64,000 bases of DNA from Stentor roeselii (lineage: Eukaryota; Ciliophora; Heterotrichea; Heterotrichida; Stentoridae): contig RSEH01000125.1 in NCBI GenBank assembly GCA_006503475.1, positions 62,001 through 126,000 of the forward strand, in the 5' to 3' direction. Made by a program: the position numbers and the translations under genes. The notes beneath the pieces were generated by a model that worked only from the letters and a program-made list of their open reading frames with translations, had not been told where the DNA came from and ran no database searches. Numbering within the stretch: the stretch's first letter is position 1; each line of letters begins with the position of its first letter. Of the stretch, positions 1 through 12,122 are shown piece by piece.

Positions 1-136
1 TTGATGTTTAGGTGAAGGTTTTTGGTTAAAAGTGGCAGTTAGACTGTTATTCATGAAGAAATGTTGAAATTTAATAGTAGAAGGTTAATAATGTTTAGGT
101 GATGTTATTTGTTTTAAAGGATTAATAATGAGACCT
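1..136. other. Left-edge noncoding stretch
   Basis: AT-rich 3' flank of paralog 1. A short imperfect repeat of 'atgtttaggtgatg' type occurs near 4 and 90. No gene seen. Confidence 0.5.
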
Positions 137-3100
137 TTATTGTCTTGTAAAAATCACTTTGGGTTCAGTTTTGTTGGTATCGTTAGTTGGAACAACCTGA
201 TTTTGAGGTCTCCTTGCTTTAAAAAACTTCTGAACTTTTTCTCTAATACTAAGAAAAGAAATATAAATCGATATCGAAATATTAACTCCCCAAATGGTAA
301 AAATCACGATCATGCAATCCTGCCCAGCTCTTTCCCAACTAATATTCGATCCAGATAAAAATTTAAACAGCATAATAAAAAAATAAGTAGAAATTAAAAG
401 TTCCGTAATAACATTCAGCACATTTATGAGTTCTTTTTTGAAGCATCGAGTCAGGAGTATATAAAAGCAGATCTGACTAAAATTTACAGTTAATGACAGA
501 ACAGCAGCAACAATTAATTGAAGATGATGATCAAATTTCAGTCTTATCATAAAAACGAGCATAAGTCTTCTTGCCATAAACAGGCCATAATACAAAGAAC
601 AAGAAATAGATTCTTCTTTAAACTCTTCAAAAAGTACTGAAAATTTTGTCTTTAGGTCTGTTCTAGTTGTAACACTTAAACTATTTGAAAGTCTCTTTAA
701 TATTATAAATACTGAAAAAAAACTGATAACTTGGAAAATCTATATCTTTCTTACAATAAATGCTAAACATACCAGTAAGTTAAAAACTTGCATGAAGTTT
801 GAGTAGTTTCGAAATTCTAAACCAAATGAACTCGCGAGAAGTAAGTCAAAATAACTTTGGATTAGAATTCGCAGAAAAACTCCATATTTGAAGTTACTTA
901 AAATTGCAAGAACTGACCATTTGATATTTTTTATCTTGCTCAGGCCAAACAAAAGTAATGAAACCAGTAAAAAAATTACTGTCATTGTCATTTGAATTCC
1001 ACAATTAAGCATCAAAATATTTGTTTTAAACCCATACTTATGCATTTTTTTCGGTAAAACAATTCCAAAAGACTCTGGAATAAGCAGACCAAAAATATTA
1101 GGAAAAGATGAATGTACTCTCAGTCCTAAAACAAATTCCATCAAAGGAGGATATAAATCAAGATTGAAAAAGTAAACCACATAAATCATTTCAGCAATAT
1201 TCAAAAAAGAGAAAATAGTCGTCAAATCTCTTGATAAAAGTGAAGCTGCACCAGCAGCAGAAACTCCAAAGTAAAGAGTAGTCTTCGCATTTATCAACGC
1301 TTCTTCCTTTTTAACTTTAACTTCAGAATTAGTTTCAATTTCTGTTGTTTCAAAAAGGCTAACTTTGATGGTTTCACTGAGCAACAAAGAGTTTTTCGTA
1401 GAAACCACGTCGTTGATGAAGTCAACTTTAGCAGAAGTTTCAGAATCTATGTCCTTGTTGAAAGTGAGCTCTAAGTTATATAAGGACGAGTTAATTCTTA
1501 CGACTTTTGCATCTTTTAGAGTGTCAGGAAGGACTGTTACCTTGATTTGATCATTTTTTAGAGAGAGGGACTCGGTAAATGACAGCCAAATTGTGTTGTT
1601 TTGAAAAATACCGAATTTAAAGGAAAATCTCAATCGAAAGCAGTTATTTTCAATTTCTTGATAGCCAAGTTCACATATGCAATGATTATTTGTGTCTAGT
1701 TTACTAAAATCCTTGCAGCTTGTACATATTGATTTAGTTTCACAGGTTACGCATAGTCCTTCGCATGGTAAACAAGTATTTTTTTCGTAGTAGGTTATGT
1801 TTTCACATTTTTTACAAAGATTTTCTTCGAGTACCCAATTTTCAACGCATAAATAACAGGAATTTTTATTGAAACTAAAGCATTCTAGACAGTTATCATC
1901 AGCACATAGGTTGCAAGTTAGATTATTCTTGCATCCATAAATGCATTCTTCGGGACACTCTTCACATATACTTAAAAGACTATATTGAGTAAGGTTACAA
2001 AGTGGTATACATTCATGACCAGCAGGTGAGATAGAACATCCTTTCGATTTTTTTTCAACCAAATTATCGATTCCAGGATCAAGTACATAAAGTTCAAACA
2101 TAAACATGAATCCTTTAAAACCATTAGTCCAGTCCTTAGCACTCCCTATGAAAATACTTGAAATTTCAACAGCAACAAAAGGTTTTTGACTAATTTCCTG
2201 AGAAGTCTCAACAACTCCATTTATGTAGAATCTTGTCAAAGAAGAACTTGAAGTATATTCAAGAACTATTAGTAAATGGTTCCAAGAGGTAATTGAAATA
2301 ATTCCTAATGATTTGCTTGTAAATAAAACTGAATCAATTAGAGTGATAAGCTTAACTTGCTTACTTGTTACAGAGATTTGCATACAGATGATGCTCTCTA
2401 GTTGTTTTTCTGCCAGGATAAAGTCAGATTGATCTGTGTTAATCCAAAAGGAAAATGAAAATTCAGTGCCAAATATGGTATAGTTTTCTACTGATACCTC
2501 AAGTCCCCTTGTTCCTATGAAGTAGACTCCTCGGTCCACCGACCCTGCAATATGAACTTTATCATCATAGTCAACGCTCGCAACCCACCCACTGACAGAT
2601 TCAAAGTAATTCCTTCCAGACCCTTCAAAATCAAACCTCAAAGCTGCAGGTTTCAAAGCCTGACAAACCCTAAGTTCATTACAAGAATACCCAAGAGGCT
2701 TGACCATGAAGCAGACCTGATCAACTAAGAAGTACTCACAAGCCAAACATTGAAAATATTCTTTTCCTGAACATGAAAAACAGTTAAAGGCGCAGGGGCT
2801 GCAAGCGTCTTGACTTTGCATTTCATTTAATTGAAAAAAATTAACTGAACATTTGCAACCATCAGAAGACAAGGCAAAAGAATTTTTTGCTTTGCAGGTC
2901 GTGCAAACATCATCTTTTGAGCAGCTTTCACAGTGGACGTGACATGATGAGCAAAGAGAATTTAACGAAGAAAGGTCAGGATTCGCATAAGTTCCGACTG
3001 GACAATAACATCCTTTTATATCTGACTGTAATGCTTGACTTGTAAGACATTCATCACAAGTCAAACCATTCGAGCATTTCGAGCAGTGACTATGACAAGG

Positions 3101-4366
3101 CTGACAAGCATCGGGATGATCCAAAGACTTCTCTAAATAAAACATCATCTTACACCCACACCTTCCTTCAATAATTTCAGTATTTTCCGCCCTACACGTG
3201 AGACATCCAGAAGCATCACAAGTCAAGCACTCATCATAACACAACCTGCAGTCAATCAAATCAGAGCTTCCAGCATTATACGCATTGCCAATACACTGAC
3301 ATCCCACATCCACTGGAACAGAATTTAAACTTTTACAAGTCGAGCAAGTGTTTGCATCGTCACAAGTGGCACAAGTCGAGTGACAACTCGAGCAACTATT
3401 CAAATTATTTAGAAAAAAACCAGGATCACAATAAACAGTGTTAATAATCAAACACTTTCGAACTCCGTTGATGTCTGCACAGCTGTTTGGGCTGCAGTTG
3501 CATGAATAACATTGACTTTTCTCAAAAGACGAGCAAGAAACTAACAAGCCACAATTACAAGTGTTTCCTTTCGAGTTCTTTTCAAGAGAATCTTCAATTT
3601 TTATACATCCTGTACCGAGTTCACTGTCAATTACTTGAATATTACAACTACAGGTACCTGAAAAACATTTATTTGATGTGCCGATTAACATGTAGTTGTT
3701 TATATCGATAAATTCATCTAAAATTAAAAAATTCCAGAGAAAGCCGATGAAAGAAGTTGAAGAAGTTGAACCGATTGTGGTGGACTTGGGTGTTGATGAG
3801 GACTCGGAATAAATGCAGCTTAATTTATTTTTATCTAGAAGGGTGGAACCTGAATAGAAGAAAAATTCGTTGTTTTTTATTTGAATAGTTGCAAGATTCC
3901 AAAGATCTGTTTAAGACTTACATGGAGAGTCTTCTGATTGAATATTGTATTTGTTTTTTTGGCAGTTATTTATGATTATGTGAATTTGGTAAGAATCTGA
4001 TTTAGTTATTCTTTCTATGAAAAGTTGAAAGAATGATGATTGGCGTGAAAATACTACATAGGTGGACTTGGAAGATTCTTGGAACCATTTACGCCAGAAA
4101 AGGATTGAAAAGGAAGTAGCGAGGTTGAAGGAACTTGTTTGGATATCGTTTGGAGGTAGGGTTATTTTTTTTGAACCACCTGATGAGTAAACACCTCGGT
4201 CGGTGCAGATCATCTCTTTGTTGTCGAGTGTTTTGCTGGCTCCGTTAACTGCATGTCGTACATTTCCAGAATAGTCATAAAAGATTTCTCCATAATTCTT
4301 GTAAAACTTGTATTCTACCAATTTTCCTGCAAGGGATAACTCGGCTAGGATAAAAAAAATCAACAT
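137..4366 (-). CDS. LamG-like / Cys-rich multi-pass membrane protein, paralog 1 (4 exons)
   Basis: Three 15-nt introns (3907-3921, 740-754, 473-487) join three open stretches into one frame of 1394 aa; total length minus 45 nt is divisible by three. Order: signal peptide, LamG/ConA-like domain with the 'TDRGVYS' strand (to about residue 250), long Cys-rich array of CxxC-type furin/growth-factor-receptor-like repeats, a second LamG-like domain ('DRGVYFIGTRGLEVS'), more Cys repeats, a beta-rich stretch, then about eight membrane helices. The start ATG at 4366 is preceded by TATATAA. The layout suggests a surface sensor or adhesion protein with a large ectodomain. The membrane part, with 'GVFLRILIQSYFDLLLA', loosely recalls fungal TRP/Pkd2-like proteins; that is inference. 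Two close paralogs follow upstream in the same orientation, and a fourth is at 51104. Gene structure is well supported by the paralogs; function is unknown. Confidence 0.88.
473..487 (-). other. 15-nt intron 3 of paralog 1 (stop-free)
   Basis: GTAAATTTTAGTCAG on the minus strand. It has no in-frame stop and could be read as five extra residues. All four paralogs have a 15-nt GT-AG segment at this exact position, and removing it gives L-S-L-T-I-C-F-Y, aligning with the spliced paralogs. Confidence 0.9.
740..754 (-). other. 15-nt intron 2 of paralog 1
   Basis: GTAAGAAAGATATAG on the minus strand, with an in-frame TAG. Removal joins A-F-I to I-F-Q-V, restoring the helix seen in the other tandem copies, which have an intron at the same place. 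Confidence 0.92.
3907..3921 (-). other. 15-nt intron 1 of paralog 1
   Basis: GTAAGTCTTAAACAG on the minus strand. It carries an in-frame TAA, so without splicing the frame ends at 3911. Removal gives P-Y-L-W-N, matching the P-Y-I-W-N and P-E-E-W-N junctions in the tandem paralogs. Confidence 0.93.
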
Positions 4367-4373
4367 TTATATA
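4367..4373 (-). promoter_or_regulatory. Start-proximal TATATAA motif of paralog 1
   Basis: TATATAA directly abuts the ATG. Paralog 2 has the same motif at the same place. It could be an initiator/TATA element with an ultra-short 5' leader; this is inference from its recurrence in the window. Confidence 0.45.
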
Positions 4374-4486
4374 CCTCTGACACATTATTCGAATAGTTTA
4401 ATTTTTGTGGAAAAGGGTCAGTTCACCCAAGGAACTAGGTTTCTTTTAAAGTTAAAAGCTTAATATATTGAGTTTCTTTATTCTTA

Positions 4487-4534
4487 CTTGAAAGAAGAGT
4501 TGAAAAAAGAGTTGAAAGAAGAGTTGAAAAAAAG
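4487..4534. repeat. Four 12-bp tandem units
   Basis: Units follow the pattern (C/G)TTGAAA(A/G)AAGA four times in a row, the last slightly degenerate, about 120 bp upstream of the paralog 1 start. Confidence 0.75.
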
Positions 4535-5885
4535 GGAAATAGAAGACATTTGAGAGAGAAATATTAAATCTGACTTATTTATCAATTGACAAAATTAAAT
4601 ATTGAAAATTTCAGCTTAAGGATCAGTTACTGTAGAAAGGATTTGAATTTTGATTCTTTGAAGGGAAATTTTACTATAAGTAAATAATACTCTGGAATGG
4701 AAGTTAAATTGAAAAGCTTGTCATTTAATCTTCAAGGTTTTAATTGGAAAGTCAGATCACTAAAGATTTGTAGTGATCAAGATTCAAAGCTTTATACCTC
4801 TGAGAGAAAGATGAAAAAAACCAAAAAAATGATTAAATGAAATAAAGTTGATTAGAATAATAGTAAAAATTTTGCCTTATTTGATTAAACCTTAAGAATT
4901 TGTAAAATTTTAGAGAATTTTCTTTCTAAACTTTAGAAAAATCTTCAAATCGTCCTGTAATTAGCTCAATAAATTAAACTGTGATTAAATTTTTATTTAG
5001 TAGCCTGAATAATGAAATTTTTTAGAATTTAGATTCTTTTGTAAAGTTATACTCTATTGAAAATTAAAGGGATGCATAATTTATTATGCTTAATCATTTT
5101 AAATAAATAATTCCAATCTCTTTAGCACACCTTTTTTAATCTGCGCTTATGATCGGATAATTTAAGTTATTAAAAGCAATATCTCTTCAAACTTAATTAT
5201 TTTCACAAAAGTACAGAGTTTAAGTTTGAAAATTCACGAAAATTGTCCTAAAATTAAAATTGATTATTTTCCTTCGTTTAGAGTCGTTGAAAATTAGAAC
5301 TCATAAAAATTAAAGTTACCAGCAAAACAATAAAATTATGAGAATAGAGAAAAAATCATAAAAAATAATACTATATATTAAAAACACAAATTGTATAAGA
5401 ATTCTATTTCAAATCAATAATTAATTTATCCAATATTTACTTGCTGTTAACAAGATTTATAGATGGAAGAAATCAATTAATACCCATAATTTTATAAAAA
5501 ATCCATAATTAATTATGAAAATTAAATAAAATTTTAGAAAGATAAAATGATACAAGTGAAAATAATTGTGATGATTCAATCTAATTCATGAGTTTAAATA
5601 TCATTAGATAATTTTATTATTATTGTAATTTTTAATTATCTTTTTTATTCTAAAAGCTCACTCCAGGTTTATTGATTAAACTGAAATAGTAACTCTTATT
5701 AAAAATATCGAGAAATTATTACTGCTAACCTCAAACACCTTGTTAAATTCTCAATTATTGTCTAGTAATTATAATGTTGATTGATTAACCTTCTCTTCTA
5801 TTGTTGGAGTAATTTCATTATTACCTTTAATTTAAAAATCTTCTATCTTTTCAAAAATATTAATAACAAAAAAACGTCTAAATAC

Positions 5886-6425
5886 AAATATTAACTCCTT
5901 ATATAGTGAAAACCATATTAATGCAGTATTTTCCAGCATTTTTCCGCCAGTGTTCGTTTCAGATAAGAACTTGGACAGTAACACTAAAAGGTAGGAGGAT
6001 ATCAATAACCCTACGATTCATTAAGTGCATTCATCAGTTCTTTCTTGAAACATCGAGTTAAAAGTACGTGAAAACAGACCTGAATATAAATAACTGTTAA
6101 AATCATAATAGTTGTTATAATTAATTGAATATAGAATCACATCGAAGCTTCACTAGACCAACGAGTATCAGTCTTTTTACCATAAACAGACACAAAAATG
6201 ATAAGAAATTTTAAATCATTGAAAGTAATCAAAATTTCGTTTAGACTGTTTGAATTTTTGGCTTGGAAAAAAATCAGTAAAAGGAGGTGCAGGTCTTAGT
6301 TGAAAAAGTAAACCGCATAAATCATTTCAGAGATGTTTAAAAGAGTCAAATTGAGTTCAAATCTCTTGATAAAAGCGAAGATTATACAGCTGCTTAGGCT
6401 TTGTTCAGTATAAATCAAGTATTCG
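5886..6425 (-). pseudogene. Decayed fifth copy of the LamG/Cys-rich membrane protein gene (3' part only)
   Basis: Forward-strand segments such as 'tgcagtattttccagcattt' (near 5922), 'gcattcatcag' (6026) and 'aaccgcataaatcatttcag' (6310) match the membrane-helix part of paralog 2 at about 7470, 7578 and 8333 in the same order and orientation. The stretch between the two matched blocks is much shorter than in paralog 2 (about 180 against 600 bp), so an internal piece is missing. Frames are interrupted and no ectodomain remains. It lies within the tandem array, consistent with gain and loss by unequal exchange. Confidence 0.85.
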
Positions 6426-7297
6426 GGTATCCCGTTTAATAGTCCCTTTGGTCTCAAACTTTATACAAATTAGATCATCTATATATCGAATATTCAAATC
6501 ATTAAATTCTCAATATTTTATGTTCGCTCTCCAAATGAGTCAATTCATTTATAATTTTATTCAGCTTGAACATATAGGAATATTTTATTTTAAAATTTTT
6601 TACGAAAGTGATTTTTAACAGATAAATATTTTATAGTAAAATAATTAATAATCCAGAAAAACTTAATCTTTAATAAATTCATCCATACAACTCTTCAATA
6701 AATTTTGCTTTGAATGATGTTAAAAGTTCTGTTCTAACAAATAATTCTTTAGATCTTGTGTTAAAATATTTAAAAAAATAATTTTAATAGGTATAAATGA
6801 TTTTTTTTGTCATATCATCAGGAGAAATTATTAAATATTACGTAACATTCAAATATTACTACAAAAGTATGAGGCTTTGATTTTTATTACATATATTAAA
6901 ATACTCCTGATAATAATCTCTATATTGATATTTGTCTTATATTCATAAGTATCTCTATAATATATAGAGCTTAGCTATTCGATATTTTCAAAGCTTTTAT
7001 TGACTTCATTTTTTCATAACTGCAACCTACTTCAACATAAAATACCCGATAATTCAATAAATTTTTTTATGCACAAGGTAGAATATCGAGCAACAAAATA
7101 ATTATAGCAGAATTACTTTTTTATATAATAAACACATCTTAATATAAACTTATTTATTATGGAAAAGTTAGGCTATCAAATAATTACAAAATTGTAATAA
7201 ATATAGTACTTAGTCTTGGAAAAATTATTTCAAGCTAAAGTTTATAAAGTTATTATGTATTAAACTATTTAATTAACCTAAAGTTTAAGCTTAAAAA
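6426..7297. other. AT-rich intergenic region
   Basis: About 870 bp between the decayed copy and the 3' end of paralog 2. No frame, RNA gene or clear repeat seen. Confidence 0.6.
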
Positions 7298-10200
7298 TTA
7301 TTGCCTGGTAAAAATTATAGTCGACTGGCTAGCCTTTGCTTCTGTCATAGGAGCAATCTTAACTTGAATCTTAGTCTTGCAAATATTTTTAGCCTTTTGA
7401 TAGATATTAACGAAAGCAATGCACAATGAAATAAAAATATTAACTGCCCAAATGGTGAAAATAATATTTATGCAGTATTTTCCAGCATTTTTCCAGCTGG
7501 TATTTGCTTCAGGTAAGAACTTGAATAATAGTACAAAATAATACACAGAGATTAATAGCTCTATGATAGTATTCAGTGCATTCATCAGATCTTTCTTGAA
7601 GCATTTAGTTGAAAAGACGTAAATGCACACCTAAGTTTTAGGTACTGTTAAGGCCGCTACAGCGGCTAGTATTAATTGAATATAAGGATCGCATTTGAGT
7701 TTTATAACGAAAACTAGGAGTAGTCTTCTGAACATAAAAATGCAATAATAGAAATGATAAGATATAGAACCTTCTCTGAACTCATCAAAAAGTAATGAAA
7801 ATTTTATTTTGAGGTCTGTTTGACTGGTAATACTATAGCTATTCATCAATCTTTTCAAAATAATAAACACAGAGCACATACAAAATACTTGAAAAGCCTG
7901 CATAATTTTTACAACAAAAGCAAAACAAATGAGAAAATTAAACCCTTGAATAAAACTGGAGAACTCCCGATACTCCAACCCAAATGCACAAGCAAGAAGC
8001 AAATCAAAAAAGCTCTGAATCAAGATTCTAAGAAAAATTCCATATTTAAACCTCTTCAAAATTTCCAAAGCAAACTTTTTAAACTTCTTAAATTTTGTTA
8101 AACAAGTTAAAACCAAAAAAGCCACAAAAAAAACAGCAGCAAGTGTCAACTGAATTCCACAATTTAACATGAAAATATTTGTTTTAAAGCCATATTTGTG
8201 GTATTTACTCGGTAAAGCCACTCCAGTTGATTCTGGAATAAAAAAGCTGAAAATATTAGGAATAGATGAATGCACCCGCAAACCTAAAACAAATTCCGCA
8301 AAAGGAGGGTAAAGTTCTAGATTAAAAAAATAAACCGCATAAATCATTTCAGCGATGTTTAAAAAAGTGAAAACTGAGTTTAAATCTCCTGATAAAAGGG
8401 AAGCAGCTAAAGCTGCTGAGGCTCCAAGATAAGCTGTTGTTCTTGCATTGTTTCTTGCCTCTTCCATTTCCTGTTTAATATCATTATTATTCTTGATGTT
8501 TGTTGTTTGGAAAAGGTTGATCTTGAAACTTTTACTCAAAAGTAAAGAGTTTTTAGTTGAAATCACTTCTTTGATAAATTTGATTTTTGCTGAAGTTTCA
8601 GAATCGATGTCTTCTTTGAAGTTGAGTTCTAAGTTATACAAAAATGACTCAATTTTCACTAAATTTATATCTTTTAGCTTGTTTGGTGAAAGTTTTACCT
8701 TTATTTGATCTTTTTTTAAAATAAGGGATTCGTTGAATGACAGCCAAACTGTGTTATTCTGAAAAACTCCGAATTTTAATGAAAAAAAAATTCGTGTGCA
8801 GTTATCTGAGACTTGTTGGTATCCTTGATCACATGAACAGAGTCCTGATGCTTCTAATGAACTTAAATTCTTGCAACTTGTGCAAATTGACTTGCTTTCG
8901 CATGTCAGGCAAAGTCCTTCACATGGCACACATGATGCGTTTTTGTAGTAAGTTGAATTTTCACATTTTTGGCAAAGGTTTTCTTTAACTATCCAGTTTT
9001 CGTCACAGATTGAACAGGACTTTTCATTGAATGTGGAACATTCTAAACAGTTTTCGTCTGTGCATAAGTTGCATGTTAGATTATTTTTGCAACCGTTTAT
9101 GCAACTGGATGGACACTCTTTACAACTATCTTCATCTGAATACTGAGTCAAATTGCAAAGAGGGATGCAATCCTGACGAGCAGGTACAATCGAGCAGCTT
9201 TTAACTTTATCATCAACCAGATTTTCAACTCCAGGGTCCAGCACATAAAGTTCAAACTTGAAAATAAACCCTTTAAATCCATTTGTCCAGTTCATAGCGC
9301 TTCCAATGAAAAGACTTGAGTTGTCCACAGCGACAAAAGGCTTTTGGCTGATTTCCACTGAAGGTTCTTCAACTCTATTGATATAAAACCTTGTCTTCGA
9401 AGAGCTTTTAAAGTATTCGAGAACTATCAGTAAATGGTTCCAAGTAGAAAATTCGATACTTTTTGTTGATCTGCTTGTGAATGAAACTGAATCAATCAAA
9501 GTGATAAGCTTAACTTTCTTGTTCAGGACTGCGACTTGCACACAAACAGTGCTTTCTAGTTTTTTCTCTATTAATGTAAAGTCAGAGAGATTTGTATTGA
9601 TCCAAACAGAAAAACTAAACTCAGTTCCTAACATTGTTAAGTTTTCAACTGAAACTTCTAGTCCTCTCGTTCCAAAGAGATAGACTCCTCGGTCCATAGT
9701 CCCAGCAATATGAACTTTGCCATCATAGTCCACCTTCGCAACTCCTCCACTGAGTGACTCAAAATAATTCCTTCCAGATCCTTCAAAAGAAAAACTCAAA
9801 GCAGCTGGTTTCAAAGCTTGACAAACGCGAAGGTCATTACAAGCATACCCGAGAGGTTGGATCATGAAACAGATTTGATCGACTAGGAAGAAGTCACAAG
9901 CCAAACATTCAAAGTATTCTTTTCCTGTGCATGAAGAACAACTAGAAGGGCAAGCACTGCACTCTTGACTTTCAATTAAAATGTTTAGGAAAAAATAATC
10001 AGGACATTTGCAACCTTCTTTTATGTCGGGTTCAGCTTTCAATGCTTTACATTTGGTGCAGATGGCTTCTTTTGAACAAGTTTCACAGTGAATGTGACAT
10101 GATGAGCAGAGTGAGTCTTCTGAAGAAAGGGAAGAGGATGTGTAGGTTCCAGTTGGGCAAATGCAACCTTGAACTGGAGATGGGATTGCATTGGCACTTA

Positions 10201-11236
10201 GACATTCATCACAAATCAAATCTTCCGAGCATTCAGAACAATCACTATGACAAGCTTGACACTTAGATTCACCTTCAGGAAGATAGTATCCAGCCTGACA
10301 ACTAACACTACTAATCATCATACATTTCCTAACTCCATTAACATCAAAGCAACTATTAGGGTTGCAGTTACAAGAGTAGCATTGCGTTTTATCAAAAGGC
10401 GAGCAAGAAACTTCCAACCCACAGTCACAAATATTCCCAACCGAATTTTTCCCAATATTATCATCACTTTTTATACACCCAGTTCCAAGTTCACTATCAA
10501 TGACCTGAATACTACAACTGCATGTCCCTACAAAGCATTTCTTCGATGCACCAACAAGCATATAATAATTTCTATCGACGAATTCATCTAAAATCAAAAA
10601 GTTCCAAATAAATCCAATAAAAGAACTTGAAGAAGTCGAACCAATTGTCGTTGTTTTGGGTGTTGATGAAGACTCGAAATAACTGCAGCTTAATGGTTTT
10701 GAATCAAGTAGGGTGGAACCTGCGTAGAAGTAAAAATCGATGATTTTTATTTGAAAAATCATCAGATTCCAAATATCTGTTTAAGTTTTACATGGAGAGT
10801 CATCGGAGGGAATGTGGTATTTCTTTGTTTGGCAGTTGTTTATGTTGATTTGAACCTCGAAAGAATTCGGCTGTGTAATTCTTTCTATGGAAAGTTGAAA
10901 GAATGATGATTGGCGATCGAAAATCGTGTAAATTGACCTGGAGGATTCTTGGAACCATTTTCGCCAGAATAGGATTGAAAAGGAAGAAGGAAGGTCGAAG
11001 GAAGTTGTTTGGATATTATTAGGAGGAAGAGTTATTGTTTTAGAACCTCCTGAGGAGTATATTCCTCGGTCTGTGCTGATCATTTCATGAGAATCAGTAT
11101 TTTCACTGTCTCCATTGACGCCATGTCTAGCATTTCCTGAATAATCGTAAAAGATTTCTCCGTAGTTCTTGTAAAACTTATACTCGACCAACTTCTCTGA
11201 TAAAGTTCTTGCAATAAGTATGTAAAGAACTAGCAT
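7298..11236 (-). CDS. LamG-like / Cys-rich multi-pass membrane protein, paralog 2 (4 exons)
   Basis: Three 15-nt introns (10777-10791, 7898-7912, 7631-7645) give one frame of 1297 aa. It has the same domain order as paralog 1: signal peptide, first LamG-like domain with 'STDRGIYSSGG', Cys-rich repeats, second LamG-like domain with 'MDRGVYLFGTRGLEVS', Cys repeats, beta-rich stretch, about eight membrane helices, and a short tail ending I-I-F-T-R-Q, almost the same as paralog 1 (V-I-F-T-R-Q). The Cys-rich array is shorter by about two repeats (about 100 aa), which accounts for the length difference. TATATAA precedes the ATG at 11236. Many identical stretches with paralog 1 indicate fairly recent duplication. 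A surface receptor or adhesion role is inference. Confidence 0.88.
7631..7645 (-). other. 15-nt intron 3 of paralog 2
   Basis: GTACCTAAAACTTAG on the minus strand, ending in an in-frame TAG. Removal gives A-L-T-V-C-I-Y-V. In this copy the intron holds a stop; at the same position in the others it does not. Confidence 0.93.
7898..7912 (-). other. 15-nt intron 2 of paralog 2 (stop-free)
   Basis: GTAAAAATTATGCAG on the minus strand. It is in frame and readable as V-K-I-M-Q. Removal gives A-F-V-A-F-Q-V, aligning with the spliced helix of paralog 1. Confidence 0.88.
10777..10791 (-). other. 15-nt intron 1 of paralog 2
   Basis: GTAAAACTTAAACAG on the minus strand, with an in-frame TAA. Removal gives P-Y-I-W-N-L. 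Position conserved in all four paralogs. Confidence 0.93.
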
Positions 11237-12122
11237 TTATATAACCTAGCCTATTTTTTCAATGGCTGGAATTTTAATAGGGTTAAGGACTCAGAGGGTG
11301 TTGAGTGGGAAATTAAATCTCTTAGAAGATGTTTATTTTCTTCGGTTGATGATTAGAAGAAGAGATTATTGCTTGAAATCACCAAATTGATGAAAAATTT
11401 AGAAAATTCTTTTCTAATCAGTTGGTAAACTAAATAACTGATGTTCAGGTCGACGCTTATAAGGATTTTATTAAGAAATGCTTTTTGAGATTCATCGGTG
11501 TAGGGTTTTTCATTAGATAACCAAATAACATATCAACTAAAGCCAAACCTCTTTTATTATTTAAAAGCCTAGTAATGATTTTACTATGCAAAATATTTGA
11601 ATAGGAGAAATTTTAAGACTAGGATTTGATTTAATTTTGGTTTAAACAATAACTAACGAATTATAAATTTTATGATTATTTGGAGATTATGATTTAGAAA
11701 AACTTACTATTTCAATGATTAGCTTGAGAAAGCATGCAAAAATATTCAATTGAGCTTGTTTCAATCTAAAATTGAATTTTTAGATTTAGTTTATTATTAA
11801 ATTCTTTGTAAGAGACATAATGGATTTAAGTATATGAATTTAGATGTTGCTCTAACAAAACTTGATTATTTGATATTGAAACTGTTGGGTTTAGACATAA
11901 ATTATATTCAAAGGAATATAAAGAATCTATCGTATTAGTACAATTCAGTGAAAAGATTAATGATCAAAGAAGATTGATTTTGAATTTCTTCATTCCAAGT
12001 AAGCAAACAATATTACTTTTAAGTCCTACAAGTTTGATAATAATAATCCAAGCCAATTTGAAATCCTGACAAAGGGACGAATTTAATAAAATTATAATAA
12101 AAATCTTAATTGTCTATAATAA
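11237..12122. other. Intergenic region, divergent (paralog 2 / kelch gene)
   Basis: About 890 bp of AT-rich DNA between two divergent starts. TATATAA abuts the left start (11237-11243) and CTATAA lies at 12114-12119 before the right start. Nothing else seen. Confidence 0.6.

Larger units (their letters stand above)
4367..5885. other. AT-rich intergenic region between paralog 1 and the decayed copy
   Basis: About 1.5 kb without a convincing reading frame. It contains the 12-bp repeat array at 4487-4534 and otherwise shows nothing I can name. Confidence 0.6.
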
